From contig NZ_MUZR01000047.1 in assembly GCF_001995255.1 (NCBI RefSeq), forward strand, positions 1 to 37,965: a stretch of DNA of 37,965 bases, written 5' to 3'. Numbering within the stretch: the first letter of the stretch is position 1; each line of letters starts with the position of its first letter. Below, in pieces: positions 17,233 to 26,454 of the stretch. The notes beneath the pieces were generated by a model. The model was not told the origin of the DNA. It saw only the letters and a list, made by a program, of their open reading frames with translations, and searched no databases. The position numbers and the translations under genes are program-made. The DNA is from Thioalkalivibrio halophilus. GTDB lineage: Bacteria; Pseudomonadota; Gammaproteobacteria; Ectothiorhodospirales; Ectothiorhodospiraceae.

Positions 17233-18303
17233 ATGATGGCGGGATACGGACGGTGGATCGCGGCCGGGAGCATCGTGCTCCTGACGGTGGCCTGGATCGC
17301 TTCGGGAGTGCTGACCCGCGAGCCGCCCGCGGAGCCGGAGCCGCGGGCGGCACAGCCGATGGCGGTGGCGGTGGAAAGCCGGGCGGCCGAATCGGTGGAG
17401 CGCATCCTGGTCCTGCAAGGACAGGTGGAACCCGACCAGCGGGTTCACGTGCGCGCCGAGACCGAGGGGCAGGTGGCCGAATGGGCGGTGACACGCGGTG
17501 CTGACGTGGTGGCGGAGGATCTGCTGGCCCGCCTGCGCATCGACGACCGCGAGGCCCAGCGTCGCCAGGCCATCGCGCGCGAGCGCGGCGCCGAGAGTGA
17601 TTTCGAGGCGACCCGGCGGCTGCATCAGCAGGGGCATGCCTCGCGCACCGAGCTGGAGGCGCGCGAGGCCGAACTGGAGGCGGCGCGTGCCGCGCGCGAG
17701 GCGGTCGAGCTGGATCTGCGCAACACCCGCATCCGCGCGCCGCTGGCGGGCATCGTCCATCAGCGGCTGGCGGAAGTCGGGGACTTTGTCGGCCGCGGCG
17801 ATCCGGTGGCCGAGATCATCGACAATGACCCGCTGCGGGCGGTGGTGCAGGTGCCGCAGCACCAGATCGGGCGGGTCGAACGCGGGCAGACGGCGCGCAT
17901 CCGCTTCCTCGACGGGCGCACCGCGGAAGGCGAGGTGCGCTTCGTCGCGCGCGTGGCCGAGCCGGGCTCCCGCACCTTCCGTCTCGAGGTCGAGGTCCCC
18001 AATCCCGATGGTGCGCTGCCGTCGGGCCTCAGCGCCGGTGTGGAGATCCCCACCGACATCGTCCGGGCCCATCGCGTGTCGCCGGCGGTCATGTCCCTGG
18101 GCGATGACGGCCGCGTCGGGGTGAAGACCGTCGACGACGCCGATCGGGTGGTCTTCCACCCGGTGGAAGTCGTGCGGACTGCGGCCGAGGGCGTGTGGGT
18201 GACCGGTCTGCCGGACGAGGTCCGGGTCATCACTGTGGGGCAGGGCTTCGTGACCGAGGGCGAGCGGGTGCGTCCGCAGGCGGCCGGGGAGACCGAGCGG
18301 TGA
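17233..18303 (+). CDS. RND efflux periplasmic adaptor (membrane fusion protein)
   Basis: This 356-residue HlyD/AcrA-family adaptor links an inner-membrane RND pump to an outer-membrane channel. An N-terminal membrane anchor (residues 8-28) is followed by the first lipoyl half (VHVRAETEGQVAEWAVTRGADVVAEDLLARL), an alpha-helical hairpin (ERGAESDFEATRRLHQQGHASRTELEAREAELEAARAAREAVE), the second lipoyl half (NTRIRAPLAGIVHQRLAEVGDFVGRGDPVAEI) and beta-barrel domains. Its stop overlaps the GTG of the pump gene by 4 bp. No outer-membrane channel gene is present in the window. Substrate unknown. Confidence 0.92.
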   Translation: MMAGYGRWIAAGSIVLLTVAWIASGVLTREPPAEPEPRAAQPMAVAVESRAAESVERILVLQGQVEPDQRVHVRAETEGQVAEWAVTRGADVVAEDLLARLRIDDREAQRRQAIARERGAESDFEATRRLHQQGHASRTELEAREAELEAARAAREAVELDLRNTRIRAPLAGIVHQRLAEVGDFVGRGDPVAEIIDNDPLRAVVQVPQHQIGRVERGQTARIRFLDGRTAEGEVRFVARVAEPGSRTFRLEVEVPNPDGALPSGLSAGVEIPTDIVRAHRVSPAVMSLGDDGRVGVKTVDDADRVVFHPVEVVRTAAEGVWVTGLPDEVRVITVGQGFVTEGERVRPQAAGETER

Positions 18304-21300
18304 ATGCGCTGATCGCCTGGGCGGTGACGCATGCCCGGACGGTCCTGCTGTTCCTGCTGCTGATCCTGGTCACCGGGTCCATGGCCTGGGTGGTGGCGCC
18401 GAAGGAGGCCGCTCCCGAGATCGACATCCCGATCTTCTTCGTTTCCGTGCCCTACCCGGGGATCTCGCCGGAGGATGCCGAACGCCTGATGGTGCAGCCG
18501 CTGGAGCGGGAGCTGCAGGGGCTTCCGGGGGTGGACGAGATGCAGTCCTGGGCCGGCGAGGGTTTCGCTCTGCTGCGAATCGATTTCGAACCCGGCTGGG
18601 ACAACCGCCAGGCTCTGTCGGATCTGCGCGAGGAGGTCGATCTGGTTCGTCCGGAGCTGCCGGACGGGGCCGAGGAGCCGTCGGTGTCCGAGGTGGACCT
18701 GTCGCTGTTTCCGGTGGTGACGGTGAATCTCTCGGGGCCGCTGGAGGAGCGCACGCTGGTGCGCCTGGCACGCGAGCTGCGCGACCGCGTGGAGGCGCTG
18801 CCCGGGGTGCTGGAGGCCGACATCGGCGGCGACCGCGAGGAGCAGATGGAGGTGCTGGTCGATCCGCTGGTGCTGGAGACCTACGAGCTGTCCTTCGGCG
18901 ATCTGAGTCGCGCGATCGAACGCAATAACCGGCTGGTGGCCGCCGGCGCGGTGGACACCGGGGTGGGACGCATCCCGTTGCGGGTGCCGGGCACCATCGA
19001 CGACATCGATGACGTGCTGGACACCGCGGTACGGGTGGAGAACGACACCGTGGTGCGCGTGCGCGACGTGGCCGAGGTGCGCCGCAGTTATCGCGATCCG
19101 GAGGGCTTTACCCGCATCGACGGGCAGCCGTCGGTGTCGCTGGAGATCCGCAAGCAGACGGACGCCAATATCCTCGAAGTGGTGTCGGCCGCGCGCGCGA
19201 CCATCGAGGCCTCGCGCGCCGAATGGCCCGACTCGCTGGAAGTGACGTATACCCAGGATCAGGCGAAGGATGTCGCCGATCTGCTGGGTGACCTGGAGAA
19301 CAACGTGATCACCGCGGTGCTGATCGTGGCCCTGGTGATCCTGGTGATGATGGGCGGGCGCGCCGCGCTGCTGGTGGGGCTGGCGATCCCCGGCGCGTTC
19401 CTCGGCGGGATTCTGGCCATTCACCTGCTGGGCTTCACGCTCAACATCGTCGTGCTGTTCGCGCTGATCCTGGTGGTGGGGATGCTGGTGGACGGCGCGG
19501 TGGTGGTCGTGGAACTGGCGGACCGCTATATCGCCGAGGGGCGCGGGCGGGTCGAGGCCTTCCGCGCCGCGGCCCAGCGCATGGCCTGGCCGATCACGGC
19601 CGCCATCGCGACCACTCTGGCGGTGTTCGCGCCGATGCTGTTCTGGCCGGGGATGGTGGGCGAGTTCATCGTTTATCTGCCGGCGACGGTGATCGTGACC
19701 CTGATCGCCTCTCTGGCAATGGCGCTGGTGTTCATCCCGGTGCTGGGTTCGGTGATCGGCCCGTCGCGGCCGATCAACGCGGAACAGACGCGTTTCGTGC
19801 GCGCGGCGGAGGAGGGTCGCTTCGCCGAACTGCACGGCATCACCGCCCGCTACATCCGCATCCTGCGGCCGCTGGTGGACCGGCCGGGGCTGACCCTGGG
19901 GGCCACGGTCGGGTTGCTGGTCCTCGCGTACGCCGCCTATGCGAGTTTCGGTCGCGGGGTGGAGTTCTTCCCGTCGATCGAGCCGGAGAACGTGCAGGTC
20001 CAGGTGCAGGCCCGCGGCGATCTCTCGGTGCGCGAGGCGGACGCGCTGGTGCGCCAGGTGGAGGGCCGCCTGATGGCGTCGCCCGAGGTGAAACACGCCT
20101 ATGCCCGCACCCTCGGGACCCAGCTCGCGCGCCTGCAGGGCGATTATCCGCAGGACGTGGTCGGGGTGATCCAGCTGGAACTGACCCACTGGCGCACCCG
20201 CCCGCCGGCGGAGGCGGTCATCGCCGAATTGCGCGAGCGCACCGCGGATCTGCCCGGACTGCGGCTGCAGTTCCGGGCGCAGGAACACGGCCCGGGCGAG
20301 GGCCGGCCGATCCGCATCGTCGCCTCCGGCGAGCAGCCCGGGCGCATCCCGCCGGTGATCCGCGAGATCCGCGCGCAGATGGACGAACTGGGGGGCTTCG
20401 AGGACATCGGCGACGACCTGCCGCTGCCCGGGGTGGAGCTGGAGGTGCGCTTCGACCGCGAGCAGGCGGCGCGTTTTGGTGTGGACGTGCCACTGCTGGG
20501 CGACGGCGTGCAGCTGCTGACCGACGGCATCCTGCTGGGGAGCTGGCGCCCCGATTTCACCGACGAGGAGGTGGACATCCGCCTGCGGCTGCCGGCCGAG
20601 CAGCGCCACCTGCAGCAGCTGGCCAATCTCAACCTGCCGGCGCCGGGCGGGCTGGTGCCGCTGGCGAATTTCGCCGAGCTGGTGCCGGTCCCGGCCACCG
20701 GGCTGATCAAGCGCCTCGACGGCCAGCGCGCCTACACCATCGAGGCGGATGCCGCGCCCGGGTACCTGGTGGACGAACGGGTGCGGGCGCTGCAGGCACG
20801 GCTGGACACCCTCGAGCTGGATGACGCGGTGGAGATCCGGTTCCGCGGCGAGGCCGAGGAGCAGGAGGAGGCGGCGCGCTTCCTGCTGGGGGCCTTCGCG
20901 ATGTCGCTGTTCCTGATGCTGGCGATGATGGTCACCCAGTTCAATCGGTTCTCCCAGGCGCTGCTGGTGATGTCCGCCATCGTGTTCTCCACCGCCGGAG
21001 TGCTGCTGGCGCTGCTGGCGCGCGGCGAGCCGTTCGGCATCGTGATGAGCGGGATCGGCGTGCTGGCGCTGGCGGGGATCGTGGTCAACAACAACATTGT
21101 GCTGATCGACAACTACAACGAGCAGCGCGGGCGCGGCCTGACGGCGCACGAGGCGGCGCTGCGGGCGGCGGCGCAGCGCATGCGGCCGGTACTTTTGACC
21201 GCGATCACCACCATCCTTGGCCTGCTGCCGATGGTGCTGGCCTGGACCGTGGATTTCGCCGGCCGGGATTTCTACATCGGCGCCCCGGTGACGGGCTTCT

Positions 21301-21458
21301 GGATCCAGCTGGCAACGGCGATCGCCGGCGGGCTGCTGTTCGCGACCCCGCTGACCCTGCTGTTCACCCCGGCGATGCTGGTGCTGCTGGATCGCATGCG
21401 CGGGCGCTATGAGTCATTGCGCGTATCCATGCGTCCGGGGAACTCCAGCGAGCCGTAG
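18300..21458 (+). CDS. RND-family efflux pump permease
   Basis: This 1052-residue inner-membrane pump has the RND two-fold plan: a first span (TVLLFLLLILVTG), a large periplasmic loop, spans 2-6, then the second loop and spans 7-12 near ARFLLGAFAMSLFLMLAMMVTQF and GIVVNNNIVLIDNYNEQRGRG. In span 4 the usual Asp-Asp proton-relay pair reads Asp-Gly (GMLVDGAVVVVELADRY), a variant also found in heavy-metal-type RND pumps. It starts at a GTG overlapping the adaptor stop. The last 52 bp overlap tail-to-tail with the AMMECR1-like gene. The family exports drugs, metals or lipids; the substrate cannot be assigned. Confidence 0.93.
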   Translation: MNALIAWAVTHARTVLLFLLLILVTGSMAWVVAPKEAAPEIDIPIFFVSVPYPGISPEDAERLMVQPLERELQGLPGVDEMQSWAGEGFALLRIDFEPGWDNRQALSDLREEVDLVRPELPDGAEEPSVSEVDLSLFPVVTVNLSGPLEERTLVRLARELRDRVEALPGVLEADIGGDREEQMEVLVDPLVLETYELSFGDLSRAIERNNRLVAAGAVDTGVGRIPLRVPGTIDDIDDVLDTAVRVENDTVVRVRDVAEVRRSYRDPEGFTRIDGQPSVSLEIRKQTDANILEVVSAARATIEASRAEWPDSLEVTYTQDQAKDVADLLGDLENNVITAVLIVALVILVMMGGRAALLVGLAIPGAFLGGILAIHLLGFTLNIVVLFALILVVGMLVDGAVVVVELADRYIAEGRGRVEAFRAAAQRMAWPITAAIATTLAVFAPMLFWPGMVGEFIVYLPATVIVTLIASLAMALVFIPVLGSVIGPSRPINAEQTRFVRAAEEGRFAELHGITARYIRILRPLVDRPGLTLGATVGLLVLAYAAYASFGRGVEFFPSIEPENVQVQVQARGDLSVREADALVRQVEGRLMASPEVKHAYARTLGTQLARLQGDYPQDVVGVIQLELTHWRTRPPAEAVIAELRERTADLPGLRLQFRAQEHGPGEGRPIRIVASGEQPGRIPPVIREIRAQMDELGGFEDIGDDLPLPGVELEVRFDREQAARFGVDVPLLGDGVQLLTDGILLGSWRPDFTDEEVDIRLRLPAEQRHLQQLANLNLPAPGGLVPLANFAELVPVPATGLIKRLDGQRAYTIEADAAPGYLVDERVRALQARLDTLELDDAVEIRFRGEAEEQEEAARFLLGAFAMSLFLMLAMMVTQFNRFSQALLVMSAIVFSTAGVLLALLARGEPFGIVMSGIGVLALAGIVVNNNIVLIDNYNEQRGRGLTAHEAALRAAAQRMRPVLLTAITTILGLLPMVLAWTVDFAGRDFYIGAPVTGFWIQLATAIAGGLLFATPLTLLFTPAMLVLLDRMRGRYESLRVSMRPGNSSEP

Positions 21459-22003
21459 CGCCAGGCCCGCAGGCCCTCGGGCCACGGATGGCGCGGCAGG
21501 CCGGCCTTGCGCAGCAGGGCGTCGACGAAGGCCTCCGGATCGGGCAGGGATTCCCAGACCGCCGGGAGGAAGGTGGCGCGCCGCGGCCCCGCCTGCAGGA
21601 TCAGCCCGTCCTCGCGCGGGCGCAGCCGGTCCAGCAGGGTGTGGCGACTGGTGGCCTCCAGTGGCTCGGACGGCCCCAGCAGGGTCACCGAGTACTCCAG
21701 TCCTGCCAGTTCGGGCGCGGTTAGTGGCGGGAAGCGCGGGTCGCGGGTGGCCGCGGCGACCGCGTTGTGCAGCACGTCTTCCGCCAGCGGACGGCGCGCT
21801 TCCAGCGAGCCGATGCAGCCACGCAGCTCACCCCCGCACTTGAGGGTCACGAAGCTCGCCCCGGGGGCATTCAGGGGCGCGGGTTCCGCCTCCGCGAGGA
21901 GCTCGGGCGCGGGGCCGTCACCGGCGGCGTGGCGGATGGCGTCGCGGGCCAGTCCGGTCAGCCGTTCACGCGCCGGAGTATCGGGTTCGAACGGGACCGT
22001 CAT
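21407..22003 (-). CDS. amrA: AmmeMemoRadiSam system protein A (AMMECR1 domain)
   Basis: This 198-residue protein is almost entirely an AMMECR1 domain. Conserved motifs are LKCGGELRGCIGSLEARRPLAEDVLHNAVAAATRDPRFPPLTAPEL, with the family's LRGCIG motif, then LEYSVTLLGPSEPL and WESLPDPEAFVDALLRKAGLP. The system has three partners (A, Memo-like B and a radical SAM enzyme), all present here; its biochemical role is not established. The start overlaps the stop of gene B by 4 bp (ATGA), so the two are co-translated. The 3' end runs 52 bp into the opposite-strand RND gene. Confidence 0.92.
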   Translation of the reverse strand: MTVPFEPDTPARERLTGLARDAIRHAAGDGPAPELLAEAEPAPLNAPGASFVTLKCGGELRGCIGSLEARRPLAEDVLHNAVAAATRDPRFPPLTAPELAGLEYSVTLLGPSEPLEATSRHTLLDRLRPREDGLILQAGPRRATFLPAVWESLPDPEAFVDALLRKAGLPRHPWPEGLRAWRYGSLEFPGRMDTRNDS

Positions 22004-22803
22004 TGCAGGGCCCAGGCGCCGTAACCCACCACCTGGTCGCGCGGTCCGGCGGTATCCGCCGAGGTGCGCCGGTCCAGGGTGGTGATGCCCAGTCCGCGGC
22101 GTCGCGCGGCCCGCAGCAGCCCGGCCAGCGGGTGGCAGCCGCAGGCGTCTTCCGGCCCCAGCGCGGTGTCATCCATGCGCTCGATGACCTGCTGGGTAGC
22201 CGCATCCAGGCGCTGTGCGGTCGCCTCGTCGTGGAAATGCGACAGGTCCGAACTCACCACCACCAGCGTGCCGGGGTCGTCCCACAGCCGGTCGAGCACC
22301 GCCTCGACCTGGTCCGGGGACGCATCGCCGACGACCAGCGGGACCAGGCGGAAGTCCCCGAGCACGACCTGCAGGAACGGCAGCTGGGCCTCCAGGCTGT
22401 GTTCCGGGCCGTGGGCGGCGTCCAGGGACTGCACGCCAGGCAGCCCGGCGAGGGCATCCACGGCTTCGCGGTCCACCGGGATGTCGCCCAGCGGGCTGCC
22501 GTAGTAGGCGCTGTCGGTGGTGGCGATTCCGCGAAACGGCACGCGATGCGAGGGCCCGAGCAGGACCACGCGCCGGATGCGGCCGGCCAGCGGACGCACT
22601 CGGGCGTAGGCTGCCGCCGCGACCGGCCCGGAGAACGGGAAACCGGCATGCGGGGCGACGATCGCCCGGGGCGCCGGGGCATCCGCCTCCGGCGGCGACA
22701 CCTCGGCGAGAAAGCGCTCCACCATCTGCCGCAGCGCGGCGGCCTCGGCGGGGTAGAAGCGCCCGGCGACGGCGGGTTCGCGGATGGCGGTGGTGGCGGA
22801 CAT
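22000..22803 (-). CDS. amrB: AmmeMemoRadiSam system protein B (MEMO1-like)
   Basis: This 267-residue Memo-family protein is related to class III extradiol dioxygenases. It has the typical opening REPAVAGRFYPAEAAALRQMV, the APHAGFPFSGPVAAAAYARV segment with the first site His, VVLLGPSHRVPF, EHSLEAQLPFLQVV, and SSDLSHFHDE with further candidate metal-site His residues. I chose ATG 22803, which has GGAG seven bases upstream, over 22830. A much longer open frame upstream is the antisense of the radical SAM gene and is not coding. It heads the B-A operon and is divergent from the radical SAM gene. Confidence 0.92.
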   Translation of the reverse strand: MSATTAIREPAVAGRFYPAEAAALRQMVERFLAEVSPPEADAPAPRAIVAPHAGFPFSGPVAAAAYARVRPLAGRIRRVVLLGPSHRVPFRGIATTDSAYYGSPLGDIPVDREAVDALAGLPGVQSLDAAHGPEHSLEAQLPFLQVVLGDFRLVPLVVGDASPDQVEAVLDRLWDDPGTLVVVSSDLSHFHDEATAQRLDAATQQVIERMDDTALGPEDACGCHPLAGLLRAARRRGLGITTLDRRTSADTAGPRDQVVGYGAWALQ

Positions 22804-22831
22804 TTCGGGCTCCACAAAATCGGGACTCATG

Positions 22832-22867
22832 CCTTGAATTGTGGGACCTCGGGGACCACATTCAAGG
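22832..22867. promoter_or_regulatory. Inverted repeat between divergent AmmeMemoRadiSam genes
   Basis: CCTTGAATTGTGG (22832-22844) and CCACATTCAAGG (22856-22867) pair as inverted arms with one bulged base and an 11-base loop. The right arm contains the AAGG ribosome site of the radical SAM gene (ATG 22870), so an RNA hairpin would hide it. As DNA, the palindrome is a possible operator shared by both directions. Function is inferred. Confidence 0.5.
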
Positions 22868-22869
22868 GT

Positions 22870-23982
22870 ATGAGCCGTACCACCGATACCCCGCAGCATG
22901 ACGCCTTCACGGTGTCCACCCGCTATTGGCACGCCCTTGACGACGGCCGTGTGCAGTGTGACCTGTGCCCGCGTTTCTGCAAGCTGAAGGAGGGCCAGCG
23001 CGGCGCCTGTTTCGTGCGTGCGCGCCTCGACGACGAGGTGGTGCTGACCAGCTATGGCCGCTCTTCCGGTTACTGCGTGGACCCGATCGAGAAGAAGCCG
23101 CTGAACCATTTCCTGCCCGGGACGCCGGTGCTGTCGTTCGGGACCGCCGGCTGCAACCTGGCCTGCAAGTTCTGCCAGAACTGGGACATCAGCAAGTCGC
23201 GCGAGGTCGATACCCTCGCCGACCGGGCGGATCCGGAGACCATTGCGCGGGCGGCCGAGGCGCTGGAATGCCGCTCGGTGGCGTTCACCTACAACGATCC
23301 GGTGATCTTCCACGAATACGCGATCGACGTGGCGGCGGCCTGTCGTGCGCGCGGGATCCGCACGGTGGCGGTCACCGCGGGCTACATCACCGAGGCCGCG
23401 CGCGGCGAGTTCTTCTCCGCGATGGATGCGGCCAACGTGGATCTCAAGGCATTTACCGAGCGCTTCTACCACCGCCTGACCGGCGCGCATCTGCAGCCGG
23501 TGCTGGATACCCTGGAATGGCTGGTACACGAGACCGACGTGTGGACCGAGATCACCACCCTGCTGATCCCCGGAGAGAACGACAGCGATCCCGAGATCGT
23601 GGCGATGGCCGACTGGGTGTACCGGCATCTGGGTCCGGAAGTGCCCATGCACTTCACCGCCTTCCACCCCGATTTCCGCATGACCGACCATCCGCGCACG
23701 CCGCCGGAGACCCTGCAACGGGCGCGCAACATCGCCCGCGAGCGGGGGCTGCATCACGTGTATACGGGGAACGTGCACGACCGCGACGGGCAGAGCACCT
23801 GGTGTCCTTCCTGCGGGCAACGGCTGATCGGGCGCGACTGGTACCGGCTGTCGGACTGGAACCTCACCGCCGATGGCTGCTGCAATGCCTGCGGGGCGGC
23901 CGTCGCCGGGGTGTTCGAGGCGCGGCCGGGGGACTGGGGGCCGCGTCGCCAGCCGGTGCATCTGGCGGATTTTGCCCGCTGA
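22870..23982 (+). CDS. amrS: AmmeMemoRadiSam system radical SAM enzyme
   Basis: This 370-residue radical SAM protein has the CX3CX2C iron-sulfur motif as CNLACKFC at residues 95-102, followed by QNWDISKSR, the hallmark of this subfamily. A first Cys cluster (CDLCPRFC, near 30-37) and a C-terminal one (WCPSCGQRLIGRDWYRL ... CCNACG) are also typical and may bind further metal. The motif FTYNDPVIFHEY and the text around DLKAFTERFYHRLTGAHLQPVLDTLEWL match the family. It is transcribed away from genes B and A across a 66-bp gap. The substrate of the system is unknown. Confidence 0.94.
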   Translation: MSRTTDTPQHDAFTVSTRYWHALDDGRVQCDLCPRFCKLKEGQRGACFVRARLDDEVVLTSYGRSSGYCVDPIEKKPLNHFLPGTPVLSFGTAGCNLACKFCQNWDISKSREVDTLADRADPETIARAAEALECRSVAFTYNDPVIFHEYAIDVAAACRARGIRTVAVTAGYITEAARGEFFSAMDAANVDLKAFTERFYHRLTGAHLQPVLDTLEWLVHETDVWTEITTLLIPGENDSDPEIVAMADWVYRHLGPEVPMHFTAFHPDFRMTDHPRTPPETLQRARNIARERGLHHVYTGNVHDRDGQSTWCPSCGQRLIGRDWYRLSDWNLTADGCCNACGAAVAGVFEARPGDWGPRRQPVHLADFAR

Positions 23983-24024
23983 CCGGCGCCGACCCGGGTT
24001 TCGGCGAGTCCCTCGGCGTTTTCC

Positions 24025-26454
24025 TCAGCGCGGGACGCCGGCGGCGGCCACCCCGCCCTCGCAGTCTTCCAGCAGCTGCGGCAGCTCGTTCGCCGGGACC
24101 GGCGGGCTGCACAGAAAGCCCTGCCAGGCATCGCAGTAGCGGGTCTGGAGGAAGCTGCGCTGGTCTTCGGTCTCGACCCCCTCGGCCAGCACTTCCAGCC
24201 CCAGGTTGTGGGCCATGTTGATGATGGTTACGGTCAGTTCGGCATCGTTGGGGTCGTGCGGCAGATCCTGGACGAAGGCCCGGTCGATCTTGAGCCAGTC
24301 GATGTTGAAGCGCTTGAGGTAGGCCAGCGAGGAGTACCCGGTGCCGAAGTCGTCGATGGCCAGCGCCACGCCCAGGCCCTTCAGCTGCAGCAGGACCTCG
24401 CGCGAGCCCTCGGCCTGGATCAGGGTGGTTTCGGTCATCTCCAGCACCAGACGCCCGGGGTCCATCCCGGTGGAATCCAGCACCTCGCGCACGCGCGCGA
24501 CCAGTGCGGGGTCGTTCATCTGGTGGGCCGAGAGGTTCACCGCCAGTGACAGCTCCGGCAGGCCCTGCCGGTCCCATTCCACCACCTGGCAGCAGGCCTC
24601 GCGCAGGACGAACTCGCCCAGCGGGCTGATCAGGCCGGTTTCCTCGGCCACCGGGATGAAGCGTCCGGGCGAGATCAGCCCCTTGTCCGGGTCGCGCCAG
24701 CGTACCAGCGCCTCGACCCCGGACACGCGGCGTTCGCGCAGGTCGATCTGCGGCTGGTAGAACACCTCGAGATGGCCGTTCTTCAGGGCCTCGCGCAGAT
24801 GATTTTCGGTCTCCAGGCGCTCGCTGGCGGCGGCGGTGAGGTCCTCGCTGTAGAAGCTGTAGGTGTTGCGGCCCTGGGCCTTGGCGCGGTACATGGCCGC
24901 GTCCGCCTGGGTGATCAGGGCCTCGGGCGACCCGCCGTTATCGGGGAACAGAGTGATCCCCAGCGAGCCTCCGACCTGCAGCGAGCGCCACCCGCCCACC
25001 GCGAAGGGCTCGGCGATCACCGCCAGGATCTCCCGGGCCCGCTCCTCGAGGGCCTCCAGCGATTCGACATCGTCCAGCAGGACGATGAACTCGTCGCCGC
25101 CCAGGCGGGCGATGGTGTTGGCCCGTACCCGGTCCTTGAGCCTCTCGGCGAGGATCTTCAGGAGTTCGTCGCCGACCTGGTGACCGAGGCTGTCGTTGAT
25201 GGTCTTGAAACGGTCGAGATCCAGGAACAGGATCGCGACCCGCCCGCCATCTTCGGCACTGGTGTTGATCGCCGAACGCATGCGCTGGGTCAGCAGCACC
25301 CGGTTGGGCAGGTCGGTCAGCGGATCGTGGCTGGCGCGATGCGCCAGCTCCGCCTCGTGCCGGCGCAGGCGGGTCTCGGCCTCGCGGCGCTGCTGCACCT
25401 CGCGCCCGAGGTCACGGTTGATCCGGTGGTAGCGCATGGTCGCCGCAGCCATCAGCGCCAGCAGCCCCAGCAGCAAGGCGATGGTGACCGCCGGGTTCTC
25501 GCGCCAGTAGAGCAGCGGGTCCAGGGCCGGGTTGCGTTCGTAGGGCGGGGCGCCCAGGCGTTCCAGCAGGTCATGTGCCGGGGCGTAGGACAGCGGTGCG
25601 GCCCAGCCGAAATATTCGCCGGCCCCGCTTGCCGGGTGACCCTCCGGCATCTCCAGCAGGGCCACGGTCACCGCGTTGGCCAGGGCTTCGTCGGCATGTT
25701 CCATGCGCGAGAACGGCCATTCCGGGAACAGGCGGGTGGTGTGCTCGAACGGAAAGCCGGGGGTGTCGCGCGGTTCCAGCACCCGCAGTTCGCCGGGTTC
25801 GAACGCCCCGGCCCCGGCCATGCGGTCGAGCACGCCGGTGCGGACCGTGCCGGCGTCCGCGCGGCCGTCGAGAACGGCCTCGACCACGCGGTCATGCGGC
25901 ATGTCGGTGAAAGTCAGCTCGGCGAGTTCCTCGCGCGGATCCACGCCGGCATCCAGCAGGGCCTCGTGCCCGGCATGCCACCCACCCAGCGAACCTTCCT
26001 GCACCGCAAACAGGTGCTGGCCGGCGATGTGTTCCAGCGCAGTGATGTCGTCGCGGTCGGCGCGCGTGAATATGACACCGCCGAACAGCCGGACCGGTTC
26101 GCCTTCGTGTGACGCGATCAGTGTGGTCAGGCGGCTGATGCCGTGGGCGTATTCCAGCTGGACGTAGTGTCCGGTATTGGTGAGAACGAAATCGATCTCT
26201 TCCCCCGCCACCGCGTCTTCCAGTTCGGGGTAGTTCATCGCCCGCATGCGGAAGCGGACGCCGAAATCTTCACCCACGGCCTCGGTCAGGTAGTCCGCTG
26301 TCGGTTGCCAGCGGGCCTCGGCTGCGCTTGCCTCGCGCACCGCGAGAACACCGATGTCCACCGTCGTGGCCCCATCCGGAGCGCCGGCGACCGCGCCCGG
26401 GAGGGACGGGAGCAGCATCACGGCCAGGACGAGGGTGCGGGGCAGCCATTTCAT
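24025..26454 (-). CDS. Periplasmic-sensing GGDEF-EAL protein with PhnD-like domain
   Basis: This 809-residue protein has a signal peptide (1-24), a PhnD/phosphonate-binding-like periplasmic domain (about 32-290, with IDFVLTNTGHYVQLEY and ADAGTVRTGVLDRMA), a membrane span at 321-341, a short coiled coil, then GGDEF (DPLTDLPNR; intact GGDEF at 452-456) and EAL (EALVRW near 580, NLSAHQ, DDFGTGYSSLAYL, EGVET). Both active-site motifs are intact, so it may make or degrade cyclic di-GMP; the inhibitory RxxD before GGDEF is absent. Ligand binding in the periplasm presumably tunes the output. The start at 26454 gives the signal peptide; the upstream 53 codons are not used. Confidence 0.9.
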   Translation of the reverse strand: MKWLPRTLVLAVMLLPSLPGAVAGAPDGATTVDIGVLAVREASAAEARWQPTADYLTEAVGEDFGVRFRMRAMNYPELEDAVAGEEIDFVLTNTGHYVQLEYAHGISRLTTLIASHEGEPVRLFGGVIFTRADRDDITALEHIAGQHLFAVQEGSLGGWHAGHEALLDAGVDPREELAELTFTDMPHDRVVEAVLDGRADAGTVRTGVLDRMAGAGAFEPGELRVLEPRDTPGFPFEHTTRLFPEWPFSRMEHADEALANAVTVALLEMPEGHPASGAGEYFGWAAPLSYAPAHDLLERLGAPPYERNPALDPLLYWRENPAVTIALLLGLLALMAAATMRYHRINRDLGREVQQRREAETRLRRHEAELAHRASHDPLTDLPNRVLLTQRMRSAINTSAEDGGRVAILFLDLDRFKTINDSLGHQVGDELLKILAERLKDRVRANTIARLGGDEFIVLLDDVESLEALEERAREILAVIAEPFAVGGWRSLQVGGSLGITLFPDNGGSPEALITQADAAMYRAKAQGRNTYSFYSEDLTAAASERLETENHLREALKNGHLEVFYQPQIDLRERRVSGVEALVRWRDPDKGLISPGRFIPVAEETGLISPLGEFVLREACCQVVEWDRQGLPELSLAVNLSAHQMNDPALVARVREVLDSTGMDPGRLVLEMTETTLIQAEGSREVLLQLKGLGVALAIDDFGTGYSSLAYLKRFNIDWLKIDRAFVQDLPHDPNDAELTVTIINMAHNLGLEVLAEGVETEDQRSFLQTRYCDAWQGFLCSPPVPANELPQLLEDCEGGVAAAGVPR

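Noticed and set aside
17760-21149. A very long minus-strand open frame opposite the efflux genes
   Set aside because: Its translation is His/Arg/Gln-rich low-complexity text typical of antisense of GC-rich genes, while the plus strand encodes clear adaptor and RND proteins.
22000-23961. A 653-codon minus-strand gene
   Set aside because: The upstream 386 codons are the antisense of the radical SAM gene; only the MEMO1-like part from 22803 is coding.
23987-24006. Hairpin between the radical SAM and GGDEF-EAL genes as a terminator
   Set aside because: The 6-bp stem is short and no T run follows directly on either strand.
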